Shown here piece after piece: positions 11,637 to 23,570 of a stretch of 64,000 nt of DNA. Source of the DNA: Poronia punctata (lineage: Eukaryota; Ascomycota; Sordariomycetes; Xylariales; Xylariaceae); assembly GCA_022579005.1 (NCBI GenBank), contig MU401495.1, positions 166,672-230,671 on the forward strand, given 5' to 3'. Position 1 is the first letter of the stretch, and each line of letters starts with the position of its first letter. The position numbers and the translations under genes are program-made. Under the pieces are notes generated by a model. It did no database searches, was not told the DNA's origin, and was given only the letters and a program-made list of their open reading frames with translations.

Positions 11637-13764
11637 GCTGGTTTTGGCCGCACCTTGGCGCGGGCTTCGTCGACCTGTGGGAATTAGGTGTAACAGAAGC
11701 GCGCCGGCGACGTTGCGGTTGATACGGGTTTACGAATAATTAACGTATGATTAGAAGGGTCTTTCTTTTGCGGAACCGAATTTGTGGAAGTGGCAACCCG
11801 CCTTTTCCTGTGCTGGTAAGGGCGGATTAATAACAACGCGGAACAAAATGGTGGGAGGAATGAAAGATTGTAGGGCCAGACACTTGGAGATGGGGTATCG
11901 TCGAAATGCAAGAACGATGGACACGTGTGCAATCACAATTGATAATGCGAGTATATGATTCCGAGGTTGGCTGACCGCTCAAAAGAAAAGAAAGTTGGGG
12001 AGGTGTTGTAAAAGAGTTTATAAGGAACTTACTTGGCAGTACCCCGGTCTTCCGATGGCAAGGTTCTCTGGCGTTTGTGTCACTCAGGTTGCTGGGAGCC
12101 TGGGACTGCAGGTGCTGGGGTCATCCGGGTTGACAGGCACTAGGCACCGTTAGGTTTTCGCCTTTCGGCCTCGGTCTCTTCTCTCCTCTGAACCTACCTA
12201 GGTATTCCTTATTCTACAGTCTAGATACAAAAAGGAAAACAAGCACCTATATTAAGGCAAAGCTTTTTGCTATAAGCCTTGCTCACAAATACCCAGCCGC
12301 CGAACGCGAGTTGGTAATAAGCCCTAGTCTACAGCTTATCAAGATGGCTGTTGAGCATTTGAGCATGCCTTAGGATAGGTAGGTACCTACGAGTAGTGGT
12401 AGGCTGGTAGCAAACAAGTTGGACTGTCGATGTTGTACTTCCATTAATAACAAGCCACTAGAAAGTTCGATCAGTCAGTACGCGTACATTAGGTACTTTG
12501 GTACCCTACTTTACATACACGTACATACTGCATGTACACGTAGGTGTTCTGAAACTCAGTTACCGCCGGACATGTGACGACACCATTGTATTTCCACTGA
12601 CCGGAATACTGCGATAAGTACCTGCGCATATGGCGGAGCTTTTACGCCGGCCTACTTGTCTTAAGATGTAAACAACCAATCAAACTCGCCAGTTCAGTTT
12701 GGTATGTCCTGTTTGGGTAAGAAAACTCATTAGCGCGCACTGAGAACAGGAAATGACGACATGACTTATAAGGCAATCCCGGCAAAATTCTACTAGAATA
12801 GGTACCGCAGTGTATCTACAACTCTGAGCGGTTCTCATCAATCATCCTGGACGATTTCATACCGTATGCATCGATCTAGGTGAAACTCAAATGAGAAGGA
12901 ACACGAGGTTTATTAAAGCTTTTTCTTCGCCATCGATTAGGCTAACCTAGGGGACTATGTACCCTTAATTTCTTGCAGGGGAATCTCTGTCTCATTTGGC
13001 GGTTATTCTCGCAATTCCAACAACCAAAGGAAAACCATGTGACGTCACCGGCTAGGAGCGATACTTCACATGCACGCGACATGCAGCACTCACAGAAAAG
13101 CTAGTGATAAACAGTGCCTGCGAAGTATTAGGTAGCCCTACGGTAAGCCTCTGATTTGTCCGTTTTACAAGCAAGAGAAAATTATACCAGGTACTGGAAC
13201 AAGGGAAATCGACCAGGTACCGTTATATGGCATTCCTATCTTTCCCCTTCCCGATCAGAACCCGATCTCCTTTAAGCACAGCTGAAGCCTGAAGACAAAT
13301 CGATACCTTTGGATCGACGTCATTTCAATCATGTCAGCCACAAACTTCAGCTTTGACGTGGTCAATATTCCCTAATATTTAAAGGAATTTACCAATTGTA
13401 CTATGTACGTGTAAGGATTTCTTAAAACTGCCCGAGCCATCTAATGTCGGTGTAGCTACGAGTAGGTAGTCACGTAGGTAGTACCTTATGTAATGTTGCG
13501 ATGTTTGGTTTGAAATACGATTTATCCCCATAAACATTGCTCTCTCCAGATCCATTTCACCCACCCGAACAGAAAAGGCATTAGTCTAGTCAAACTAGAC
13601 TACAACAACCGTACTCAACATCTACACGTACCGCAAAGAAATAGACTTCGACCCCGTGGCAGTTTAACGAGTCGCTTAGTCGGTTGAGTGGATCACGGCC
13701 GGTCGGAGAGTTCTTCCGATTATGCACAACTGACGGGGAAGGTCTGATTCATAACAAGACTAAT
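11637..13764. promoter_or_regulatory. 2.1-kb shared upstream region between erdS and the putative erdH
   Basis: The two genes face away from each other across this segment, so it should hold both promoters. It contains repeated TAGGTACCTA, ACGTGTAC and TACGAGTA words, as in other spacers of the window. A possible erdS 5' UTR intron spans about 11675-12032. Short ORFs on the minus strand at about 11684-11936 look non-coding. No operator can be named. Confidence 0.5.
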
Positions 13765-14928
13765 ATGGCGGTTCCCGATCCTCCTAGCCTTTCGCAAGCC
13801 GCGCCTGGGGTCTCAACCGCCCGAAGAGGTGAGGACGACTTGTCTCCGACCGCAAAACCACAGGTGGCCGAAGATAGGACCGGAAACCCACCCTCGCGCT
13901 TCTCTTTGCGCTTGTCGGCAGCGTGGTGGAGGAATTTACAATGCGTGGGCATGGGATTACATTACATGGCACCTCCACGGCCGCCGAACCCCGACTTCAC
14001 GAAATCCGTCTCTTCGACTGTATCTCAACGACGCGGCGAGTTTACCCTGCACTTTTACGTTCCAGCCGAGTATGACCGCGAATCAAGCCAAAGGTGGCCC
14101 GCTGTAATCAACTTTCATGGAGGCGGCTTCACAATAGGTTCTGCGACCGATGATGCGCGTTTTGCTCGTTTTATAGTTGAAAGGAGCAAGGCCATCTTCA
14201 TCTCGGTCGATTATCGCCTCGCGCCTGAATATCCCTTCCCTACTGCAGTCGAGGACGGCGCCGATTCTTTAATATACGTTATAAAAAATGCGGAAGAACT
14301 TCGGATCGACCCGAACCTCTTGGCCACGTCGGGGTTTTCGGCAGGTGGAAACATAGCCATCACAGCTCCGATGCTCTTACATCTCCTCAAGAAGACGCAA
14401 CCGGTACCCGAATACACAGTTCTCGCAATCGTCACTTTCTACCCGATAACGGACTATACTCTCAGCAGAGCAGAGAGACGAGCAGATTCGGTGAAGCCGG
14501 ATGCCACCCTGCCGGCATCATTAACCAATCTCTTTGACGCGTCATACCTTTTCCCACCCGGCCTAGATTTGGGAGATCCATGCCTCTCTCCAAACAAGGC
14601 GTCCGACGAGCTCCTCCAAGCGAGCATACCTCCCAACGTCTTCTTCTACACGTGTGAATATGATATGCTATTGCGCGAAGGCGAATTCCTTGCTCGCCGG
14701 CTAGAACAGCCGCCAATTTCGAAGCGCGTCTTTTATACCATGGTTCCCAAGGTCACCCATGGTTGGGACAAGTCCCCAAACCCAGTGAGGCCGCCACCTA
14801 AGACGGATAATATATATAGAGAATGCTCTACACGCCTGGGCAAAGTCTTCAACGGCAACAACCCGCGGTACATGCTAGAGCGACCACGTCGCGTCCCGCC
14901 GCCGCCTCTTCCAAAAAGAGAGAAGTAG
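13765..14928 (+). CDS. erdH: alpha/beta hydrolase fold-3 (HSL type), candidate ergosteryl-aspartate hydrolase
   Basis: Single-exon protein of 387 aa. The frame is open further upstream, but only from a TTG; the first in-frame ATG is at 13765. Hormone-sensitive-lipase type hallmarks are in order: oxyanion HGGGF (118-122), VDYRLAPEYPFP (about 148-159), nucleophile elbow GFSAGGN with Ser192, acid Asp300 in CEYDMLLREG, and His332 in THGWD. The full Ser-Asp-His triad is therefore present. No signal peptide is evident. A proline- and basic-rich C-terminus ends the protein. Fungi that make ergosteryl-aspartate also carry ErdH, an alpha/beta hydrolase that removes Asp from the sterol, and here a hydrolase of the right class is the direct neighbour of erdS. 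The hydrolase family is certain; the ErdH identity rests on neighbourhood and class and remains an inference. Confidence 0.8.
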   Translation: MAVPDPPSLSQAAPGVSTARRGEDDLSPTAKPQVAEDRTGNPPSRFSLRLSAAWWRNLQCVGMGLHYMAPPRPPNPDFTKSVSSTVSQRRGEFTLHFYVPAEYDRESSQRWPAVINFHGGGFTIGSATDDARFARFIVERSKAIFISVDYRLAPEYPFPTAVEDGADSLIYVIKNAEELRIDPNLLATSGFSAGGNIAITAPMLLHLLKKTQPVPEYTVLAIVTFYPITDYTLSRAERRADSVKPDATLPASLTNLFDASYLFPPGLDLGDPCLSPNKASDELLQASIPPNVFFYTCEYDMLLREGEFLARRLEQPPISKRVFYTMVPKVTHGWDKSPNPVRPPPKTDNIYRECSTRLGKVFNGNNPRYMLERPRRVPPPPLPKREK

Positions 14929-16290
14929 TCAACAAGGGCAAGATAGCAATAAGGGCGTATCCACATATTCGCTACCGTATAGATACACGTAACGCTCTTG
15001 TCACTGGCAGTCTATCACTATCGCAGTACATAATCTTGAACTTTCCAAGCATAGGTTAATAGTTATCCCGAGCAAGCACCTAGACCATGTGGTAGGACAC
15101 ACCCGTGTGTATTTGGCATGTGCGCCAGTTAAGCAGGTCCTGATTACCATCTTTAATTCAGTACTACATGATATCAAGAAATAGAAGACGGTTATCCCGA
15201 GCACTGTACACGTACGTGTACGTGTATAACATGGATATGTTCTAATAATAGGTAGAATAGATCTCGATATCGTGAAAGATAATTAACCGAAAAGCCGGGG
15301 CATTTGTTGTCCTCAAATTATAGCATTACAGGGATGATTCATATTAGGGGCTATTCTATCCTTGGATTACATCATTCCGCTACACTTATGCATCGGCTTT
15401 TTGGCGGGGCTTTGCCTAGCACGGCCTAGGTATCTAGGCTAGTGCCTGTATCTCTTAGAAATGCCGCCTGTACTCGTATGGGCATCGGGCAGTACCCAAG
15501 CACTCCAAGCTGGGAGAGCCCACCCATTAGTTACATGCTCTACTGTGTAGGCTAGGTGGTTAGCATCACGAGATAACACCAAAGGGATCAATGCTTAAAG
15601 AGCTTTATTTTCTCTTGATATTTTGTGGTTTTACATTGGATCAGATATTTACCAAGGCTTGAAACCTTACGCGTTGTTAAGAGCCTCATCCCTAGCCAAG
15701 TTCACAGCACACAGTACGACTGCGGGTTTAGACAAGTGGGACGTATAGAGTTGTACTGTAGCAACGAAACAGACACCATACCGCTTTAGGAATACAAGCC
15801 CTCCAATTCTTGCTCTTGGCAACGTCATTGCTAAGAACCGAACTTTGCATAGGTATTACCTACCTGCCTACCACTGTCTCGCCTGACATCTAGGCGTTAC
15901 CAGGGTCTCTCCTTGGATACCATCAGTCCAAAACTCGTATTTGAGTTTTCCCCGTCAGTGAAACAAAGATGTTGTTTGTTAAACTACGAGTTACCTCCAG
16001 GTTGGCACCTTGAATGTTTTTTACCAACATTTTACAATAATTCATTCATACTTTTTGACTTGCCCGTCACCTCCGCTTCAGGTTTACCTGACTAAAGTGT
16101 CCATAGCCCAACCAAGCCATCGCGTCGAACACCGTCTATCAATGAAGATCCAGGCCGACAAGTGAACAACTCTACGTATTGTATCCAGATATCCTACGAT
16201 ACCGGTTGATTGGATAACGCCTCCTTCATAACCGATTCGTTCTAGTTGTTTCTCGCCTTCCCCCGTGCTACCGGCTAACACGATCGGACA
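14929..16290. other. intergenic region, nothing recognised
   Basis: Spacer between two co-directional genes. It contains a run of CACGTACGTGTACGTGTA-like sequence near 15207-15226 and many CCTAGGTA words. No supported ORF or RNA. Confidence 0.6.
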
Positions 16291-17448
16291 ATGGCCAGTG
16301 TGGCCGGTTCCAACAATGGGTCGGAGCGCACGGTGGGGTACGCTGGCGCTCCCGAGTATGGAAATGCCGTCTCATCTGCGAGGAGGAGGTCTACGACAAA
16401 AGACCCATACGGCGACTTGGATGGATTTCCTCGCCTAGAATACAATCTGTTGCATCACAAGAAGAAACTCTTTATAGTGTCGGGTCTCCTTATCTTCGAG
16501 GGTAGCCTGTTGCCGATTGTCTTATTCTATCCTCTCTGGTACTACACGCCACTGAGGCATGGAATCAGTAAGTCTTTTTATTTCAGCGTCCTCCTGTAAC
16601 ATGTCGTCGCGGACTATATCGTGTTTGGCAAAGGTTTCAGATGTACTAACTAGAGATTTCGCTAGTCTTTGCAATAATTACGTCATTCTTTGGCATCATC
16701 TCGGGCCTGGAATACGCCCATCGGTCATGGCGGCTGATACACAAGAACGACAAATACCGACCCCTCGACGGCAAGCGATGGCACTTTGACTTCACACACC
16801 ACACGCTATGCGTATCGTACACGATTATGACGGGGATTCTGATAGGCGGCTCCATCCCGCACGAGCCGCTCGTCCGCGTCCTGGCTGTTCCTGTTCCCAT
16901 CTTCTTCATAGGGGCCGGGACACTGTGCATAGTGACGGGGGCCATGTCTGCTATGGGCATGCGCACTCCTTGCAAAGTCAGCTCGATACCAAAAGGCGAA
17001 CTACAGCCGCCCTACGTGTTGACGGCAGTCGAGGATGTTGTCGGAGTCGATGGCGGTGGTGCCCGCCCCTATCGTGCCAAGATATTGGAGCGATACAAAG
17101 CGAGCAAGCGCTTCAGACACCTCATAGCCGGGTTAAATTGGTTCTGGGGCATAGGCGCAGTGGTCAACGGTGTTGGCGCCCTGGTCGCTATTTGGGTAAT
17201 ACCTTCGGAAGTGGTTGCCTATGGTGTTGGTAAGTCTAAGAGAAGCAAGCAGAAGCAGTTGTGAAGTGGTTGCTGACGAATATAATGTAGGATGGGCTGA
17301 GCCCTTTGTGTTTTTCGTCATCTGGACTATCGTCACCGTGATTTGGACGCGAAGGTCGGTACACAAGGAAAAGAAGCTATGGGCGGCAGATATACTCGAG
17401 AAAGCTGCCGTGACAGAACCAAGCAGGGAGACACAAAACACCAACTAG
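16291..17448 (+). CDS. polytopic membrane protein of unknown function
   Basis: Three exons, 16291..16567, 16666..17229 and 17291..17448, give 332 aa. Intron 1 (98 bp) has GTAAGT, TACTAAC and CTAG. Intron 2 (61 bp) has GTAAGT, CTGAC and TGTAG. Both joins keep the frame. About six hydrophobic segments lie near residues 60-82, 93-108, 138-155, 160-190, 253-277 and 287-308. A soluble, Ser/Gly-rich N-terminus of about 45 residues precedes them. Visible motifs include YGDLDGFPRLEYNLLHHKKK before TM1, WHFDFTHHTLCVSY before TM3 and a charged tail after the last helix. I do not recognise a named family. The pattern resembles lineage-wide fungal integral membrane proteins with no assigned role. The consistent intron joins and aligned membrane segments make it a real gene. 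Confidence 0.82.
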
Positions 17449-18943
17449 ACAAGAGGTTAGAACTGTAGTGTATAACCACGATTGCGAAACGGGAACACTC
17501 GAAAGGAAATGGCGACGAGATGTTTGTAATAGATGATACCTAGGTTAATGATATGATGATATTCAATTATTGGATTAGACCGTGGCATAGTGTGACACTG
17601 CGTAGTAAGCTCTATAAGTAGGTACTCAAGCCTGCTGAGGTTACAACTGTCCAAGCAATATCTGATCTGCGGATGTGTGTTGTCAAGATTCACGTTCCCC
17701 TTTGGTCATCAATACCTAGTCTCGATGTCGAAATACATCAGCTTCAATTTGTTTCAACACAAGACCTCTCTCTAGCTCTTCAGTTACTGGGCAATACTCG
17801 GAGTACCTATATGGGGTGTATAACGCGCATCTTCTGATACACTCGACCCCTTTTAAACTTTTAAGCTGTCTCAAGACGAGATGGACAAACAGGGCAAGTA
17901 CTGGGTAGGTATCTAACAAATTTGTTTAAAGTTTATACTCTGTCGAACGAACAACTTTCCCGTCCTCCCACGCATGTACTTTACCTGCTTTTTGGAAGAG
18001 GCTGTACAGTAACTTTAATTTCGGCTACTGCTTTTTTTTATCATGTGGTCTTTTACCGCGGTGAGAGATCTACCGGGACCAAGACATCCTAAACGCAATA
18101 TTGCCTCATATGACTAAACCGAACCCCTGGATTCTAACTCTTAACCCTAACTCTCCTTACTCCTAAATACGGCTTCTTTGTTAAAAGTGAGTAACCTACC
18201 TAGGTAAGCAGATAATTACAAGTAGACTTGCTCCTACAAATAAACAACCCGCCGCGTAAAATACACACAGCTGCAATATTTATATATGTCTATAGTTTCT
18301 ATATAGGTAAAATTTAGTCGGCATAGCAACACTATCGTACTCTTGCCTTTCTTGTGCTCGCATACCTACTTACTTAAAGGTACCTATAAAATATTATTCC
18401 TTGTCAGCTAGCTCTATAGGTATTTAAACTGTCAGTCTTGACGATAGTAGAAATATATGCATGCAGTTTCCCTACTCGTCTCTCCGGCGCAAAACCAGAC
18501 GATCATCGGGAGAAAAGATTAACTAGGTACTTTGTAAGTCGTGTGTAGTTACGTGTAGTTGTACACCGAAGTAGGTGACATGAAACCCTTTAGCTGCTAA
18601 CCTACCTAATCTACCTTATATATAGCTACAAACTATCCATGTATTTCAGCGTCTTAAACTTTTAGCTTTCTTTTCTTTTAGCTGGTTGCATTTGTGCGCG
18701 TATATAATTACCTATGCAGGATCTAAGACCTGTCTACCCTTTAAAAAATCTTTTTGCTAAAGCAAAGAATAATGTAATAATACAAGAAATAGCTATAAAC
18801 AACATTTAAGTACAAGCCCTTTTTTTTTTTAATACAAAAAGCGGGAAATAAAAGGAAAAGAAGCAAAAAAAGAAAGAAAAATAAGAAGAAAAGGAGGAAA
18901 GGGTGACAAAAAGGAGAGGGAAAAAAGCAATATCTAAAAAATA
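17449..18943. other. AT-leaning intergenic region
   Basis: No gene is visible. It includes an AT-rich stretch (about 18240-18800) and a purine-rich tract at about 18820-18930 that reads as poly-pyrimidine on the minus strand. It lies downstream of the tRNA-Gly terminator. Confidence 0.6.
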
Positions 18944-19014
18944 TGCATCAGCCGTGAATCGAACACGGGGCCCATCGATGGCAACGATGGATTTTACCAC
19001 TAAACCACTGATGC
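18944..19014 (-). tRNA. trnG-GCC: tRNA-Gly (anticodon GCC)
   Basis: A 71-nt cloverleaf on the minus strand. The acceptor GCATCAG pairs with CTGATGC. The D-arm contains GTTTAGTGGTAAAAT, the anticodon stem CCATCG/CGATGG surrounds loop TTGCCAT (anticodon GCC), and the T-arm has CCGTG-TTCGATT-CACGG. A run of six T follows on the minus strand, fitting a Pol III terminator. No intron. The discriminator base is A. Confidence 0.96.
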
Positions 19015-19953
19015 TTTTCTCTACAGAGATATTATTTTTGCGTCCAGAGACATCCTAAGTCCGCGAATCAGCAGAGGAACACAATATTCTCAGCAACGGC
19101 AGCAAACAAATGCACACAGCACCTGTACGTGTAGGTAGATAAATAAGGATGTAGGCCACAGTGCCTCGAGTGTCAATGAATTTAAATCAAGGCATTTTTC
19201 ATCCTCATAGGCGTTCCGTAGAATGGATTAAAAAAGTGCGCGGCGTGGCACGAAATAACAAAAAAACCATTTATCAACAACAGATAGGGGTAATTAGTTA
19301 GGCATCGGATTCCGAAGCTAAGCCGAAGCTGTAGCCGAAACCGAAACTGGAACTGGGAAGCCCAACTGTATCCCGAGGGGGCATGTTACTTGTACACTCA
19401 CTCCGTTGCACGACTACCACGGGGAACAAACATTATGCAAGACATTAGACGATTCTGCGCCTCGATGTATACAATATCAGACCTTCATGTGTAACAAGTG
19501 ACAGATGTCCAACAAGCGGAACACCTACTCCCACAGAACGGCAACTCATATCGAGGAAGGGGGATCATGATAGCGTCAGAATCATCGCAATAAAGGTAAC
19601 AAAGTTTAGAATGTGCTAGGACAATCTGACAATTTATGCCAGCCATGTCCTGAATGGTATCTCAGTTTGTGGTTCCTATTTGGCTTTTTAACCTAGGCGT
19701 TTCTCGCCAGATTTCCCCCATGTTGAAAGATATATGCAATGCGAAATATCTAGATCCGCCCCACTAAACAGAAACCACCGGGGTATGTTGAAACCGTACG
19801 CCAATGCTGCCGTGCCCAATTTTCATGACACTATCCGATGAGGGAATCATATGTCTCTAAACCCAACAACGCCGTTCGCAATGCAGAAAGAAGTTGATTC
19901 TTCCGCGATATCTGAGAGTGAACTCCCACGGAAAGACAGTACCTAATAGAAAT
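19015..19953. other. intergenic region between tRNA-Gly and the SAM synthetase 3' end
   Basis: This holds the 3' UTR side of the SAM synthetase gene and the upstream side of the tRNA gene. A short imperfect repeat of AAGC(C/T)GAAGC(T)GTAGCCGAAACCGAAACTGG type lies near 19313-19352. No ORF is supported. Confidence 0.55.
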
Positions 19954-21302
19954 CTAGAACTTGAGCTCCTTGGGCTGTTCCCAGGTGAAGCTCTGGTTAG
20001 TGCCGAAATGGCCAAACTTGGCCGTCTGGTTGTACAGAGGCTTGACGAGGTCAAGCTGCTTGGCAATGGGGCCGGGGCGCATATCGAAGTTGTTACGGAC
20101 AATCTCAACAAGCTCCTCGGGGGTCTTGCTGGATGTTCCATAAGCCTCAACGAAGACTGAGCAGGGCTCAGCTACACCGATAGCGTAACTGAGTTGCACC
20201 AACACTCGGCGGGCGAGTTTAGCGTGCACGAGGGACTTGGCGACCCATCGGGCGAGGTAAGCTGCCGATCGATCGACCTTGCTGAAATCCTTTCCGGAGA
20301 AAGCACCACCACCGTGGGCACCCCAGCCACCGTATGTGTCGACGATGATCTTGCGACCAGTGACACCAGCATCACCCTGAGGACCGCCAATAATGAACAA
20401 ACCAGAGGGTTGCAGCTGCGATTCGTCAGTTTTACGGTCCATGTAGTCACCCAACATGTGGCATATATGAAACTTACGTGAAGAACGACGTCATCGTCGA
20501 TGTACTGGGAAGGGATGACGGGGTCAATGATCTTGGTCTTGAGCTCCTTTCGTAGCTGCTCAGTGGTGATCTCGGGACCATGCTGGGCGGAGATAACAAT
20601 AGTGTGGACACGTAGAGGGACGACGGCACCCCCGTCGTTCTTGTACTCCATTGTAACCTGGGTCTTGGTATCAGGTCGCAGCCAGGGGCAGGTTCCGTTC
20701 CGGCGAGCATCAGACATAGCCTTGTTCAGCTTGTGGGCGAGAAGGTGAGAAAGGGGGTGAAGCTCGGGCGTCTCATCAGTAGCATATCCGAACATGATAC
20801 CTTGATCACCGGCGCCAAGTTCCTCAAGAGCCTTTTCATAGTGGAGACCCTGGGCAATATCGGGGGATTGCTGCTCAATACCGACGAGGACACTGCAAGT
20901 CTTGTAGTCGAAACCCTTGTCGGACGAGTCGTAACCGATCTCTTTGATAGCGTCACGGATGACCCTCTGGTAGTCGACGTTGGCCTTGGTGGTGATTTCA
21001 CCAAAGACCATGATCATACCAGTCTTGGTCGCGGTCTCGCAAGCGACCTTGGAGAGGGGGTCTTCCTTTAGGCAGGCATCGAGGATGGCATCCGAAACTT
21101 GATCGCAAATCTTGTCGGGGTGACCCTCACCGACGGATTCAGACTGGTAGTAGAGTTAGAAATAGTTGCTTCTTCAGAAGATGCACCAATTGGGTCATAT
21201 ATGGGCACTGAAAAATCAAAGGGGTAGATATCTTACGGTGAAGAGATAGGCGCCGGCATTCTTCGGCTGGCTGAAGTGGCTGGTTCCGTTTGTGGCAGTC
21301 AT
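19954..21302 (-). CDS. SAM2: S-adenosylmethionine synthetase
   Basis: Makes S-adenosylmethionine from methionine and ATP in the cytosol. Three exons, 21302..21237, 21143..20478 and 20415..19954, give 397 aa, the usual length. Intron 1 (93 bp) splits YLFT from [11 protein letters not shown]. Intron 2 (62 bp) splits DDVVLH from [17 protein letters not shown]. Both have GTAAG donors and CAG acceptors. Signature sequences are [11 protein letters not shown] (ATP/methionine site), [12 protein letters not shown] and [16 protein letters not shown], all intact. Without splicing the frames at both ends break. It is a single-copy housekeeping gene in most fungi, eth-1 in Neurospora and SAM1/SAM2 in yeast. 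The start ATG sits just after a 5' leader and gives [13 protein letters not shown], a typical fungal N-terminus. Confidence 0.97.
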
Positions 21303-23570
21303 TCTGAGAAATTTAACACACGAAAACGTGAATAATGAAAGAAAAAATGTACCTAAAGAAAACAATCGAGAGGCAGAATTAGTTGGGGGGTTATAGAGAA
21401 GGAAGAGATCAAGAGAGGGTTGGAGGAAAAGTTGCGTTGCGGGACGAAGTTTTTAAGTAAACGAGATCGGGGGTTGCTTGCAGAGGGGCACCAGTCAGCA
21501 AAATGATGGGACCCAAGCAACTTTCGTTCCTGAGGTGCCCCTCTATCCGAATGGCGCAACACCGCTAACAGCGCTTGGGCCCCGCGCATAAAGTTTGTCG
21601 AGGCTAAAACACAATAGCTAAACTCAATGGGGCAAAGAGGCTTCAGTTTCTTTGGTCTCCCTCTTGTTTTCTAACCGTGAGATAAGCCGTTTAGGTACGC
21701 ACCAACGCAAAAAAGACCCTATATTTTCTTAAGTGCATATGCAGATGCTTTTTATCAGGTCTCCGCCGGGTTTTGCAATCAGCTAGGTTAGTCTAGGGTG
21801 TAACCTCCGAGGTGCGGGGGGATCTACTTGTCCGTGGGTACAGCCTATAAAGTTTCCCAACAATGGCTGTATCATCACCGCTAGGATACAAAACCACCCC
21901 AAACACCTTGTCAAGCCGTGCCATTGACCCCCAGGTGTTGGATATTAATGTAGAAGACTATACAAACCTAATCGTTAGAATCTCAATGATCGTTGCTACT
22001 TGCCATTGTCCACGTAGAGCTCAATGGCACAAAGTGGAGCGAATCGCTCAGCTGAGTTATATCTTCAGGAGATGGAATATTGTTACTGTCTTTGGGTCGG
22101 TGAACGACTATTTGTCCAATAACCGAGTTATCGTGCCTTTGGCTATGCCGATCTTGGTGGTTGCAGATACGGGAAACCAGCAATTGTTACGTACATTATT
22201 TGCCGGCCGGTCTACGAGGGAGATGGATGTTGTCCCCGTCAGCCTACAGTGAAGGATTTCGGGGAATTATCACCCGCCCCGTCAGCTTTTGTTCTCGACA
22301 CTTCCACAGTACCAATCGCGTCAAAGGGAAGTGGGTTATGGGGGCTAGTATTACTACCTACCAAGCTGCTTGTAAAATGGGATGCAGGCCAACCAACCTC
22401 CTCCTCAGATGTTGGTATTTGGGAGGGCCGCAGGACGCATGCGGGGCTCCTCAAGAGGACTTGCGCAGGGTTCCAAACTGATAAGTTCCATCTGTCTGCG
22501 TCCGATATATACTGCAACCTGAATTATATGGCGAGAGTCGCCGGCCATCGGTCTCTTTTTATCACAGTTATCTGACACCACGTTGAGAGGAGCTCCGGGC
22601 CGACTAAATCGTTGTATTCTCATATGTGGGCTCACTCCTCACTCAGTATGGAGAGAATTCGGCTACTTTTCTCCTTTTCCTGGGGCTGGAATCGCCATCC
22701 GGCTATCTTAATGGCCGAACTGTTCTGTTTGGGAGGAAAAAGACGCAGGTTTCCTGTACGTTTCTGACTGTGTGGTGCCATGCAGAGCGGCAGGTTGGTA
22801 CATATTCCCATATGCTTACTACAACAGGGGGCATCTTAATTCAGGAGGTGAGAGGACAAGTAGATATCAAACTAGTAAGAAAGATCGCCCCGGTACGTAG
22901 CATTTGGGACCTGAGGTTGATGGACCCCGTCTAGAAAGAAGCGTACGATACACTTAAGAGCTACGAGTATATATAACAAGGAGACAGCCTGCCGCAATAT
23001 GAGCGTGAAATAGGTATGTGTACTGTCGAATCTCGACAACAAATCGTTCACTATGTACGTTTATGTACATACTTAGTAATGCCTTAGTGTATATTTACTG
23101 AGGAGATAAGATATGTACTTAAACGCTACCCCACTTGCAGATATGCAGCTCAGCATACCCATCGCTAGAGGCATACGCTATGATGTATCTACCCCTCCAA
23201 ACCCTCCCAAAAAGTTTCAAATGGGGCTGATATAGGATTGGATACAAGGTGGATGTATTCTGAGCTACCTACTCGTACAACAGCAGCAAGGCTTGATCTT
23301 GAGTAGGCAGATCAGATCGTTTGCATTGCTAGAGCGCTACGAAGAGCAATTTGTCGCACTACAACATTTAAAATCCATAGGGACAGGGCTTTCCCAAGAA
23401 GCATCTCTTTACCTCGAAACATTGATACTCTTAACATAAAAGGGATCATATCCCCAAAAGTTCTCGGCGCTGCTGTGTTTGGTCTTACCGACCCTAAAAC
23501 CGCCACAATCCCGATTTTATCGAACCTTCACCACTGAATACGACAGTCATTGTGCCAGGTAATTGAAAAC
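21303..23570. other. 2.3-kb intergenic region between divergent SAM synthetase and GPN3
   Basis: This should carry both promoters. Several open frames occur at 21863-22930 on the plus strand; the first (21863..22252) even has a fair start context (CAACAATGG). None has a domain, splice partners or convincing composition, so I do not call a gene. Confidence 0.5.

Noticed and set aside
13684..13764. Upstream extension of the alpha/beta hydrolase frame
   Set aside because: It would start at TTG; the first in-frame ATG at 13765 leaves the whole hydrolase fold intact.
21863..22252. 129-aa ORF with a good start context
   Set aside because: No recognisable domain, no intron join to the following frames, and no composition contrast with the spacer. 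It could be a relic but cannot be supported.
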